A stretch of DNA of 64,000 nucleotides, taken from the NCBI GenBank assembly GCA_036271555.1, contig DATBAK010000003.1:1-64000 (forward strand), written 5' to 3'. The number at the start of each line of letters is the position of its first letter. The stretch's first letter is position 1. The notes under the pieces were generated by a model. The model searched no databases, was not told where the DNA came from, and worked only from the letters and a program-made list of their open reading frames with translations. A program made the translations under genes and the position numbers. This DNA is from Acidimicrobiia bacterium (GTDB lineage Bacteria; Actinomycetota; Acidimicrobiia; IMCC26256; PALSA-610). Of the stretch, positions 44,350 to 52,897 are shown one piece after another.

Positions 44350-45708
44350 CTAGGACACCGCCATGTTGGCGAACTTGGTGCTGCGCGCGATGAACGCGAG
44401 GTGCGCGTTGCCGGTCGGACCGTTCCGGTGCTTCGCGATGATGATCTCCGCGCTGCCCATGCGTTCCGAGTCGGGGTTGTAGTACTCGTCGCGGTAGATG
44501 AACATCACGACGTCGGCGTCCTGCTCGATCGAGCCGCTCTCTCGCAGGTCGGCGAGCATCGGCCGTTTGTCCTGGCGGTACTCGAGCTGACGGTTGAGCT
44601 GCGCGCAGCACACGACCGGCGTGTCGAGCTCGCGGGCGAGGATCTTCAGCCCGCGCGACAGCTCCGACACCTCGACCTGACGTGATTCCACGCGCTTGCC
44701 CGACGTCATCAGCTGCAGGTAGTCGATGACGATGAGGCCGACCTCGCCGTAGCGCGCCTTGATGCGTCGCGCCTTGGCCCGCATCTCCATCACCGTGCAG
44801 TGCGGGTTGTCGTCGATGAAGATCGGCGCCTCCGCGAGCCGACCGACCGCGTGGTTGAGCTTCGTCCACTCATGATCGGACAGGCGGCCGGTCTGCAGAC
44901 CCTGCATGTCGACGTGGGCCTCCGACGCGAGCAGCCGGCGCGTGAGCTCGAGGTGGCCCATCTCGAGCGAGAAGAACAGCACCGGCTTGTTCGTCTCGAG
45001 CGCGACGTGCGCGGCCGCGCCCATCACGAAGCTCGTCTTGCCCTGACCCGGTCGTGCCGCGACGACCACGAGGCTCGACGGCTGGAGCCCCAGCAGCAAG
45101 GAGTCGATGTCGGTGTAGCCGGTCGGCACACCCGTGAGCTGCGAGTCGCGCTCGTACAGGTGCTCGAGCTCCTCCATCGTCGCCTCGAGCGCGGGATAGA
45201 GCTGCGTCATCGAGTCCGCGACGCGGCGCTCGGCGACCTCGAACACCATCGCCTCGGCGCGATCGAGGGTGTCGGCGACATCGTCGTCGGGCGCGTAGCC
45301 CATCTCCGAGATGTCGTGCGCGACACCGATCAGCCGACGCAGCAGCGACAGCTCCGAGACGATGCCCGCGTAGTGCTCGGCGTTCGCCGACGCCGGAGTC
45401 GCGGCCTGGATGCGCAGCAGCGCGCCGCGCCCGCCGAGCGCGTCGAGCAGGCCGCGGTGGCGCAGCTCCTCGGCGACGGTGACGACGTCGACCGGCTCAC
45501 CCCGCCCGTGCAGCATGTACATCGCGTCGAAGATCTGACCGTGCGCGGGCTTGTAGAAGTCCGGCGTCTCGACGTGGGCCTCGATCGCGGCGAGCATCGC
45601 GTCGCGGGACAGCAGCATGGCCCCCAGCAACGACTCCTCGGCCTCGATGTTGTGCGGCGGGATCCTCGCGCTGCTGCGCGACCGAATGTCCTCGACCGGT
45701 TGGACCAC
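44350..45708 (-). CDS. dnaB: Replicative DNA helicase DnaB
   Basis: Starting at GTG 45708 behind GAGAGGGG, the product is 452 residues, normal for DnaB, with no intein. The N-terminal domain is DIRSRSSARIPPHNIEAEESLLGAMLLSRDAML. The RecA-like ATPase has Walker A ARPGQGKTS, the Walker B strand VGLIVIDYLQLM and GLKILARELDTPVVCCAQLNR. The end reads IAKHRNGPTG. It unwinds DNA at the fork as a hexamer. It is last in the S6-SSB-S18-L9 order but has its own 250-bp upstream gap carrying DnaA-box-like sites. Confidence 0.97.
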   Translation of the reverse strand: MVQPVEDIRSRSSARIPPHNIEAEESLLGAMLLSRDAMLAAIEAHVETPDFYKPAHGQIFDAMYMLHGRGEPVDVVTVAEELRHRGLLDALGGRGALLRIQAATPASANAEHYAGIVSELSLLRRLIGVAHDISEMGYAPDDDVADTLDRAEAMVFEVAERRVADSMTQLYPALEATMEELEHLYERDSQLTGVPTGYTDIDSLLLGLQPSSLVVVAARPGQGKTSFVMGAAAHVALETNKPVLFFSLEMGHLELTRRLLASEAHVDMQGLQTGRLSDHEWTKLNHAVGRLAEAPIFIDDNPHCTVMEMRAKARRIKARYGEVGLIVIDYLQLMTSGKRVESRQVEVSELSRGLKILARELDTPVVCCAQLNRQLEYRQDKRPMLADLRESGSIEQDADVVMFIYRDEYYNPDSERMGSAEIIIAKHRNGPTGNAHLAFIARSTKFANMAVS

Positions 45709-45797
45709 GCCACCCCTCTCGTATGCCTGTCGCCCCGCAGGTTGTGCCCGCCGTGAAGGATGACGGACGCGGCCTGTGGGGTGGTAGATCCGAAACT

Positions 45798-45857
45798 TGT
45801 GGACAAGTGCCCCGGCTCTGTGGTTGACCTGTGGCCAAACTCGGCAGTTCGTCCACA
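45798..45857. promoter_or_regulatory. Cluster of DnaA-box-like sites upstream of dnaB
   Basis: Three candidate boxes lie within 60 bp: a perfect TTGTCCACA on the minus strand (45798-45806), TTGGCCACA (8 of 9) on the minus strand (45830-45838) and TCGTCCACA (8 of 9) on the plus strand (45849-45857). They occupy the rplI-dnaB gap. The sites could control dnaB transcription by DnaA or titrate it. Confidence 0.5.
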
Positions 45858-45959
45858 GGGCTGGGGACGAACGCGCGTCATCGTCGTCTCGAGGTGTGAC
45901 AGTTTCGGAGCGCGCGCGACCGCCGACCGTACGCGCACCCTGCGAACGCCGGGGCGGGG

Positions 45960-46406
45960 CTACTGCGCGACGACGTCGACCGACAACGTGGCGACGACGT
46001 CGGTGTGCAACCGCACCGGCAACTCGACCGGGCCCAGCTCCTTCAGCGGCTCGTCGAGCGTCAGCCGGCGACGATCGATCTCGACGCCGAGCTGCTCCTG
46101 CACCGCGGCGACGATGTCGCCCGCGGTGATCGAGCCGAAGAGCTTGCCGCCCTCTCCCGCGCGCGCGGTGATGGCGAGCGTGCGCCCCGACAGTCGGTCG
46201 GCGACCGCCTGCGCGGCCTCGCGGTCGCGCTGCTCGCGCGCCGACCGGTTGCGACGCATCGCCTCGGCCTGACGCACGACACCGGACTCGGCGCGGATCG
46301 CGAGCCCACGCGGCACGAGGAAGTTGCGCGCGTACCCATCGGCGACATCGACGAGGTCGCCCTTCAGACCGAGCTTGTCGACGTCGTCGCGCAGCACGAC
46401 CTTCAT
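45960..46406 (-). CDS. rplI: Ribosomal protein bL9
   Basis: The 148-residue product has the bL9 N-domain (MKVVLRDDVDKLGLKGDLVDVADGYARNFLVPRGLA), the long connecting helix and the C-domain (LFGSITAGDIVAAV). It binds 23S rRNA in the L1 stalk region. Its ATG overlaps the rpsR stop by 4 bp. The length is normal. Confidence 0.97.
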   Translation of the reverse strand: MKVVLRDDVDKLGLKGDLVDVADGYARNFLVPRGLAIRAESGVVRQAEAMRRNRSAREQRDREAAQAVADRLSGRTLAITARAGEGGKLFGSITAGDIVAAVQEQLGVEIDRRRLTLDEPLKELGPVELPVRLHTDVVATLSVDVVAQ

Positions 46407-46900
46407 TCGTCGCCGCCTTCGCCCGCCGCGCCATGCTCGTTCACGGCCGTGTCGAGCGCGCCGGCGCCGTTGGTGTCGGCGGTCGCCTCGATCGCACCGT
46501 CCTCGGACGGCGCTGCGGTCGCCTCGACCGGCGGCGACGGGGGCGGCTCGGTCGGTGCGCGCAGCTCACCGCGGTCGCCACGATCACCGCGGTCGCCACG
46601 GTCACGCCGCCCGCCCTTGCTGCGTTGCGTCACCTGGCGCACGCTGTAGGGCAGCAACGCCATCTCGCGGGCGATACGAATCGCCTTCGCCACCGCGACC
46701 TGCTGCTGTTGGGTGTTGCCGGTGACCCGGCGGGCGCGGATCTTGGCCCGCTCCGACATGAACCGGCGGAGCAGGTTCACGTCCTTGTAGTCGATCCAGT
46801 CGACGCGCTCGGTGATGAGGATCGACGTCTTCTTCTTGGGCACGCGGCGCCGATCGGCTGCCGCGCCCTTGCCCTTCCGTCGTTCGCGGTCGTGTGCCAT
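46403..46900 (-). CDS. rpsR: Ribosomal protein bS18 with a long acidic C-terminal tail
   Basis: Residues 1-90 are a typical bS18 (ITERVDWIDYKDVNLLRRFMSERAKIRARRVTGNTQQQQVAVAKAIRIAREMALLPYS). The zinc-binding cysteines of the C+ form are absent, so this is the cysteine-free form. About 70 more residues follow: four RGD repeats (RDRGDRGDRGDRGEL), then a Pro/Glu/Ala/Asp-rich acidic tail. Normal bS18 is 75-90 residues. The tail has no stop codon or frameshift and ends by overlapping rplI, so it is translated. It partners bS6 on the small subunit. Confidence 0.93.
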   Translation of the reverse strand: MAHDRERRKGKGAAADRRRVPKKKTSILITERVDWIDYKDVNLLRRFMSERAKIRARRVTGNTQQQQVAVAKAIRIAREMALLPYSVRQVTQRSKGGRRDRGDRGDRGDRGELRAPTEPPPSPPVEATAAPSEDGAIEATADTNGAGALDTAVNEHGAAGEGGDE

Positions 46901-46923
46901 CTAGCTCTCGTTCTCGAAGGGCA

Positions 46924-47388
46924 TCAGAAGGGTTCCTCGCCGAAGTCGTCGTAGCCGCCGCCGGCCGGCACCGACGCGGTGTTGTCGGGGCGGGGGCCGG
47001 GGCCCGGGCCGTCGCCCGGACCCTTCCGCTCGGTCCGGCTGATCTGGGCGGTCGCCCAACGGAGGCTGGGCCCGACCTCCTCGGCGATCACCTCGACGAC
47101 GGAGCGCTTCTCTTGGTTCTCCGTCTCCCAGCTGCGCTGGCGCAGGCGGCCGCTCACGATGATCCGTGAACCCTTCTGCACCGACGCGCTCACGTTCTCC
47201 GCGAGGTCGGCCCAGCAGACGACGTTGAAGAACGAGACCTCTTCCACCCACTCGCCCGGGCGGCCGCGGTCGGGGTAGCGGCGGTTCACCGCGAGCCCGA
47301 TGGTGAGCTGGGAGCGCCCGTTGGCCGTGAACCGCAGCTCCGGCTCGCGGGTGACGTTCCCGACGATCGTGATCGTGTTGTCAGCCAT
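46924..47388 (-). CDS. ssb: Single-stranded DNA-binding protein
   Basis: I start at ATG 47388 (MADNTITIVGNVTREPELRFT). The 154-residue product has the OB-fold core (GLAVNRRYPDRGRPGEWVEEVSFFNVVCWADLAENVSASVQKGSRIIVSGRL), a Gly/Pro-rich linker and the acidic protein-interaction tip DDFGEEPF. It coats single-stranded DNA during replication and repair. It sits between rpsF and rpsR, as in most bacteria. Confidence 0.96.
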   Translation of the reverse strand: MADNTITIVGNVTREPELRFTANGRSQLTIGLAVNRRYPDRGRPGEWVEEVSFFNVVCWADLAENVSASVQKGSRIIVSGRLRQRSWETENQEKRSVVEVIAEEVGPSLRWATAQISRTERKGPGDGPGPGPRPDNTASVPAGGGYDDFGEEPF

Positions 47389-47404
47389 GGTGGTGTTTCC
47401 CTCC

Positions 47405-47737
47405 TTATGCGTCCGCCGGGGTGCCCGCGGTCTTCGGCGGTCCGTAGACGGCCTCGGGAACGCGCAGCACCTTGTGGCGGATGACGTCGTCAGCAAGAGA
47501 GAGCATCCGACCCAGCTCGTCCATCGCCGCGGGCTCGGCCCTCGCCTGGAGGACCACGTAGTAGCCCTCCCAGCGGTGACCGATCTCGTAGGCGAAGCGG
47601 CGCTTGCCCCAGTAGTCGACGTGGCCCCGCTCGGCGCCGTTCGACTCCAGCAGCTGCATCCACCGCTCGACGGTGGGTCGGATCGTCTCCTCTTCCAGAT
47701 CCGTGGAGAGGATGACCATGACCTCGTAAGGCCTCAA
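47405..47737 (-). CDS. rpsF: Ribosomal protein bS6, TTG start
   Basis: The family begins MRPYE; here the matching residues (LRPYEVMVILSTDLEEE) are preceded by TTG at 47737, with a perfect AGGAGG nine bases upstream, so TTG is the start. The 110-residue product has the bS6 fold segments WGKRRFAYEIGHRWEGYYVVLQARAEPAAMDELGRML and DVIRHKVLRVPEAV. It pairs with bS18 in the ribosome and opens the rpsF-ssb-rpsR-rplI operon. Confidence 0.95.
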   Translation of the reverse strand: MRPYEVMVILSTDLEEETIRPTVERWMQLLESNGAERGHVDYWGKRRFAYEIGHRWEGYYVVLQARAEPAAMDELGRMLSLADDVIRHKVLRVPEAVYGPPKTAGTPADA

Positions 47738-47742
47738 AGGCC

Positions 47743-47790
47743 CGTACCTCCTGTGGACCGCGCACTGCGCGGGCTCCCGGGGGAGCAGGA
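47743..47790 (-). promoter_or_regulatory. Hairpin leader just upstream of rpsF
   Basis: Two consecutive hairpins lie directly before the rpsF ribosome site: CCGCGC/GCGCGG with a 3-nt loop (47758-47772) and GCTCCC/GGGAGC with a 2-nt loop (47773-47786). In several bacteria the S6-S18 complex binds a leader of this operon to repress it. Whether these hairpins are that element is unproven. Confidence 0.35.
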
Positions 47791-47889
47791 ATCGGTTGGT
47801 GTCGCCTCCGCCGCACCCCGAAAGGGGGGGAGCGGAAGAACCTGGAGACGTTACCAGTGCGTCCTCGTCACGTCCTATCGACGGCGACC

Positions 47890-48804
<915 letters not shown>

Positions 48805-48878
48805 GTTGACCTCCGACCGTCCAGGGCCGTTCGGCTCCCGGCGGTCAGAACAGCGTAAGTGCTTTCCGGGCGCGCCCG

Positions 48879-49244
48879 CTACCCCGCCTGGGCGCGGCCG
48901 AGGATCGACGAGCGGATCATGTAGTTCCAGCCACAGTCGACGCAGACCTCGACGACGTAGCAGACGAACTCGTCGACCGATCGGGACAGGCGCGTGAGCT
49001 CCTTCTTGGTCTCGACGCACCGGCCGTTCGCGGCCTTGAGCGTGTCGCCGTAGACGTAGCGCACGCGTCGCAGCCCCGGTGTCGAACAGACCGGGCAGTC
49101 GTCGCCCGATTCTTCGCCGAGATTGCGCGCCGCCCGCAGCAGCTCGGGGTGCGCGTCACACACGTCGACGCGGGCGAGCGCGCCCGAGCGAAAATCGCGG
49201 ACGGTGAGCCGGCGGGCGAGGGCGTAGTCGATCTCTCGGCTCAC
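48879..49244 (-). CDS. DUF5318-family protein
   Basis: The 121-residue product begins MSREIDYALARRLTVRDFRSG and has two CxxC pairs (CPVCSTPGLRRVRYVYGD and VEVCVDCGWNYMIRS), suggesting a zinc-ribbon-like fold. This matches DUF5318, an actinobacterial family of unknown function usually close to core genes. It is divergent from the methyltransferase at 49319. Confidence 0.88.
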   Translation of the reverse strand: MSREIDYALARRLTVRDFRSGALARVDVCDAHPELLRAARNLGEESGDDCPVCSTPGLRRVRYVYGDTLKAANGRCVETKKELTRLSRSVDEFVCYVVEVCVDCGWNYMIRSSILGRAQAG

Positions 49245-49318
49245 GCCGAAAAGTGTAGGAGAGGCCGCGGGCGTCGTCTTCCGCGCGCGAGCCGCGCCGT
49301 CGCGGCAGACTCACGGCG

Positions 49319-50020
49319 ATGACGGGGACGGGGGCCGCGGCCGGCGGCGGGTACGACACCGTGCGCTACGGCGCCGACCTGCCCGCGGAGCGCGAGCTGC
49401 GACTCCTCGGCGACGTCAAGGGAAAGCGGGTCCTCGATTTGGGCTGCGGCACGGGGCAGGCGTCGATCGCCCTTGCGCGCCAGGGCGCGCACGCGATCGC
49501 GATCGACGCGTCCGGCGCGCGCCTCGCCGAGGGCCGCCGCAATGCCCACGCCGAGGAGGTGCGCATCGAGTGGCACGAGAGCGACGTCGCCGATCTCGCG
49601 TTCCTGCGCGCCGACTCGATCGACCTCGCCGTGAGCTTCGGCGCGGTCGGTCAGGTCGACGACCTCGACCGCGTGCTCCGACAGGTCCACCGGGTCGTGC
49701 GCCCGGGTGGCGCGTTCGTGTTCTCGTACGAGCACCCGCTCGCGCTGTGCGCGGCCCGCGACGACGCGCCGCAAGGCTCGCTCCCCCTCGGCCGGCGCGA
49801 GGTACGGCGTTCGTACTTCGATCGCACGCCGTTCGTCGTCGAGCGCGACGGGGAGAAGGTGTCGCTCCATCCGCGCACGATCGCCGAGGTGTTCATGGCC
49901 GCGGGACGCGCGGGCTTTCGCATCGACGTCATCGTCGAGCCCGAGCCGCTGCGCAGCGCCGACCCGGGCCCCGCGATCCCGACCACGATCATCTGGCGCG
50001 CGCGCAAAGAGGGGCTCTGA
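49319..50020 (+). CDS. Class I SAM-dependent methyltransferase
   Basis: The 233-residue protein has the Rossmann motif VLDLGCGTGQASIALARQGAHAIAIDASGARLAEGRR (motif I and acidic loop), WHESDVADLAF for motif II and VVRPGGAFVFSYEHPLAL for the post-motif region. The substrate is not identifiable. It is followed by a tandem 85-bp repeat and is convergent with the CCA transferase gene. Confidence 0.88.
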   Translation: MTGTGAAAGGGYDTVRYGADLPAERELRLLGDVKGKRVLDLGCGTGQASIALARQGAHAIAIDASGARLAEGRRNAHAEEVRIEWHESDVADLAFLRADSIDLAVSFGAVGQVDDLDRVLRQVHRVVRPGGAFVFSYEHPLALCAARDDAPQGSLPLGRREVRRSYFDRTPFVVERDGEKVSLHPRTIAEVFMAAGRAGFRIDVIVEPEPLRSADPGPAIPTTIIWRARKEGL

Positions 50021-50027
50021 GTTTCTG

Positions 50028-50211
50028 GTCGCGCTCGCTCCGCTCGCCGCTCCTGACGCCTCAACCGCAGCCTCGGACGGCCCGCAAAGCGAACCGCCCG
50101 CTCCGGCGCGCACGCAGCTTCCAAACCGCGCTCGCTCCGCTCGCCGCTCCTGACGCCTCAACCGCAGCCTCGGACGGCCCGCAAAGCGAACCGCCCGCTC
50201 CGGCGCGCACG
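50028..50211. repeat. Two identical 85-bp direct repeats, 97-bp period
   Basis: The segment 50030-50114 recurs exactly at 50127-50211, with a 12-bp spacer. Each copy begins with CGCGCTCGCTCCGCTCGCC, the reverse complement of the dispersed repeat at 44317-44342, and fills the convergent gap before the CCA transferase stop. There is no open frame with a ribosome site in it. Confidence 0.9.
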
Positions 50212-50215
50212 TCGA

Positions 50216-51625
50216 TCAGTCGTGGGGTACAACAATCCCCTGCTCGCGCGCCCAGGCGAACAGGAGCTTGCGCGCGTCGTCCTCCGCGATCGGTCCGCGC
50301 TCGAGTCGCTCCTCGAGCAGGAACGCAAGCGCCTTGCCGACGATCGCGCTCGGCGGGATCGCGAGCAGCTCCATCACCTCGCGGCCGTCGAGCGGCGGCT
50401 TGATCCTCGCGAGCTCCTCTTGGCCCCGCAGCTCCGCGATGCGCGCCTCGAGCTCGTCCATGCGCCGCGACAGCGTGGCGGCCTTCTTCTGGTTGCGCGT
50501 CGTGCAATCGCAGCGCGTGAGGTGGTTGAGGTCGTCGAGCAGGGGGCCCGCGTCGCGCACGTACCGACGCACCGCGCTGTCGGTCCAACCCATGCGATAC
50601 GTGTGGAAACGCAGGTGCAGCGCGACCAGTGCGACGACGTCGTCGATCATCTCGTTCGGATAGCGCAGCGCGGTGAGTCGCTCGCGGGCCATGCGCGCGC
50701 CGACGACCTCGTGATGATGAAACGTCACGCCACCCGCCGCGAAACCGCGCGTGCGGGGCTTGCCGATGTCGTGCAGCAGCGCCGCGAGGCGCACGCGCAG
50801 CTCGGGCCGCGTGTTGGCGACGACGGCGATCGTGTGCGCGAGGACGTCCTTGTGGCGGTGGATCGGATCCTGTTCGAGCTGCATCGCGTTGAGCTCGGGC
50901 AGGAACTGGTCCGACAGCCCCGTGCGCGCGAGCAGCCAGAGCCCGGGCTGCGGATCGGGCACGACCAGCAGCTTGTCGAGCTCGTCGCGGATGCGCTCGG
51001 CGCTGACGATCTCCAACCGCTCGCGGTGCTGCTCCATCGCGGCGACCACGTCGGCGTCGGGCTCGAAGCCGAGCGACGCGGTGAAGCGCGCCGCCCGGAG
51101 CATGCGCAATGGGTCGTCGAGGAACGAGACGTCGACCGAGAGCGGCGTGCGCAGTCGGCGCGCCGCGAGGTCGGCGAGACCGTCGAAGGGGTCGGTGAAG
51201 TCGAGCTGCGGCAGCGCGAGCGCCATCGCGTTCACGGTGAAGTCGCGGCGCGACAGGTCGGTCTCGATGTCGTCGCCGAACTGGACCTCGGGCTTGCGAC
51301 TCTCGGAGTGGTACACGTCCGAGCGGAAGGTCGTGATCTCGATGCTGAGGTCACCGTGCTGCGCGCCGACCGTGCCGAAGCGCTTGCCCTGGAGCCAGAG
51401 ATGATCGGCCCAGCCGTCGAGCACCGCGGTGATGTCGTCGGGACGTGCGCTGGTCGCGAGATCGGTGTCGTTGCCGTCGAGGTCGCGACCCGAGATCGCG
51501 TCGCGCAGCCAACCGCCGACGAGGTAGAGCGAATGCCCGGCCGCGGTGAAGCGCCGGGCCAGCTCCATGAGCGGCGTCGACTCCTCGAGGTACGGCGCGA
51601 GGCGCGGAGGCAGCGGCGAGCTCAC
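50216..51625 (-). CDS. cca: CCA tRNA nucleotidyltransferase (polymerase type, with HD domain)
   Basis: The 469-residue enzyme adds or repairs the 3'-terminal CCA of tRNAs. It begins (GTG 51625) with the nucleotidyltransferase head: YLVGGWLRDAISGRD and the catalytic acids in GNDTDLATSA. FDGLADLAARRLRTP and DPLRMLRAARFTASLGF are the neck and body. An HD domain (ALLHDIGKPRTRG) lies in the C-terminal half, as in actinobacterial homologues. In mycobacteria the gene (pcnA) is also beside the DUF6049-murJ cluster. Confidence 0.95.
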   Translation of the reverse strand: MSSPLPPRLAPYLEESTPLMELARRFTAAGHSLYLVGGWLRDAISGRDLDGNDTDLATSARPDDITAVLDGWADHLWLQGKRFGTVGAQHGDLSIEITTFRSDVYHSESRKPEVQFGDDIETDLSRRDFTVNAMALALPQLDFTDPFDGLADLAARRLRTPLSVDVSFLDDPLRMLRAARFTASLGFEPDADVVAAMEQHRERLEIVSAERIRDELDKLLVVPDPQPGLWLLARTGLSDQFLPELNAMQLEQDPIHRHKDVLAHTIAVVANTRPELRVRLAALLHDIGKPRTRGFAAGGVTFHHHEVVGARMARERLTALRYPNEMIDDVVALVALHLRFHTYRMGWTDSAVRRYVRDAGPLLDDLNHLTRCDCTTRNQKKAATLSRRMDELEARIAELRGQEELARIKPPLDGREVMELLAIPPSAIVGKALAFLLEERLERGPIAEDDARKLLFAWAREQGIVVPHD

Positions 51626-51675
51626 GCCGCGAGTCTCGCCGCTACGAGCTCAGAGGCGCGGCTTCAGCCGGCAGG

Positions 51676-51704
51676 CGGTGAGCGAAGCGAGCACGCGACC
51701 TCGC
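51676..51704. repeat. Copy of the GC-rich dispersed repeat
   Basis: GGTGAGCGAAGCGAGC followed by ACGCGACCTCGC lies between the cca and pilT genes. 51680-51704 is identical over 25 bp to the copy at 44272-44296. Confidence 0.8.
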
Positions 51705-51735
51705 GCGCTCCCTCCCGCTTCGTCGAGGCCGAACG

Positions 51736-52878
51736 TCAGCGGGGCTGACCGGCAGGCATCGTCTCGGCCTGCGAAAGCGTGTGCTGCTCGATCATCAAGC
51801 GCAGGTCGTGCGGACGGCTCGACGCCGCGAGCGCCTCCCGCAGCTCGATCAGCCCGCGCTGGTACAGCGACAGCAGGCTCTGGTCGAACGTCTGCATGCC
51901 GTAGTACTCGCCGTCGGCGATGATCTCCTCGATCTCGTGCGTCTCCTCGGCATTGACGATCTTGTCGAAGACCCGCCCGGTCGCCACGAGCACCTCGATC
52001 GCCGCGGCTCGCCCACCGCCGTTGCGGACCTCGACGAGGCGCTGGCTCACGATGCCGCGCAGCGCGCCCGCGAGCGCCATGCGCGTCTGCCGCTGCTGGT
52101 GCGGTGGGAAGAAGTCGATGATCCGGTTGATCGACTCGGTCGCGTTGATCGTGTGCAACGTCGAGAACACGAGGTGACCGGTCTCGGCGGCCGACAGCGC
52201 GGTCGCGACCGTCTCCGAGTCGCGCATCTCACCGATGAGGATGACGTCGGGGTCCTGCCGCAGCACTCGCTTCAGCGCGGCGTTGAAGTCCGCGGTGTCG
52301 GTCCCCACCTCGCGCTGCACGACGATCGACTGCTTGTCGGCGTGCAGCACCTCGATCGGGTCCTCGACCGTCACGATGTGCTTGCTCATCGTCGTGTTGA
52401 TGTGGTCGATCATCGCAGCGAGCGTCGTGGTCTTGCCCGATCCCGTCGGACCGGTGACGAGCACGAGCCCGCGCGGGTTCTCCGCGAGCTTGCGCACCGA
52501 GTTCGGCAGACCGAGCGAGTCGAAGCTCGGGATCGATGACTGCACGCGCCGCAGCACGAGGCCCACGCACCCGCGCTGACGGTGCACGTTCACACGGAAG
52601 CGCCCGAGTCCCGCGACCGAGTGCGCGAAGTCGGCCTCACCGGTCTCGAGGAACTCCTCGGCGCGGTTCTTCGGCATGATCGCGAAGGCGACCCGCTCCG
52701 TCTCCGACGGCGTCGCGTGCTCGAAGTCGCTGCGCTCGAGCCGGCCGTCTACGCGTACAACGGGCGCGGAACCCACCTTGATGTGGACGTCCGACGCCTC
52801 GCGTCCGACCGCGTACCGAAGGATGTCGTCGAGATTCAGCAAACCGTCGTACCTCCCGGGGTCCCCATGCATCGGCAC
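51736..52878 (-). CDS. pilT: PilT-type twitching ATPase
   Basis: At 380 residues, with the PilT opening (LDDILRYAVGREASDVHIKVGSAPVVRVDGRL), Walker A GPTGSGKTTTLAAMIDHIN, the Asp box TVEDPIEVLH, Walker B QDPDVILIGEMRDSETV and the His box HLVFSTLHTINATESINRI, this is a hexameric PilT retraction ATPase. It normally retracts type IV pili. No other pilus genes lie within the window. It starts GTG 52878 upstream of, and co-directional with, the CCA gene. Confidence 0.93.
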   Translation of the reverse strand: MPMHGDPGRYDGLLNLDDILRYAVGREASDVHIKVGSAPVVRVDGRLERSDFEHATPSETERVAFAIMPKNRAEEFLETGEADFAHSVAGLGRFRVNVHRQRGCVGLVLRRVQSSIPSFDSLGLPNSVRKLAENPRGLVLVTGPTGSGKTTTLAAMIDHINTTMSKHIVTVEDPIEVLHADKQSIVVQREVGTDTADFNAALKRVLRQDPDVILIGEMRDSETVATALSAAETGHLVFSTLHTINATESINRIIDFFPPHQQRQTRMALAGALRGIVSQRLVEVRNGGGRAAAIEVLVATGRVFDKIVNAEETHEIEEIIADGEYYGMQTFDQSLLSLYQRGLIELREALAASSRPHDLRLMIEQHTLSQAETMPAGQPR

Positions 52879-52897
52879 GGACGACGCCCGAGTGGAG

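Noticed and set aside
50028-50211. CRISPR-like direct repeats
   Set aside because: Only two 85-bp copies, one 12-bp spacer and no cas genes.
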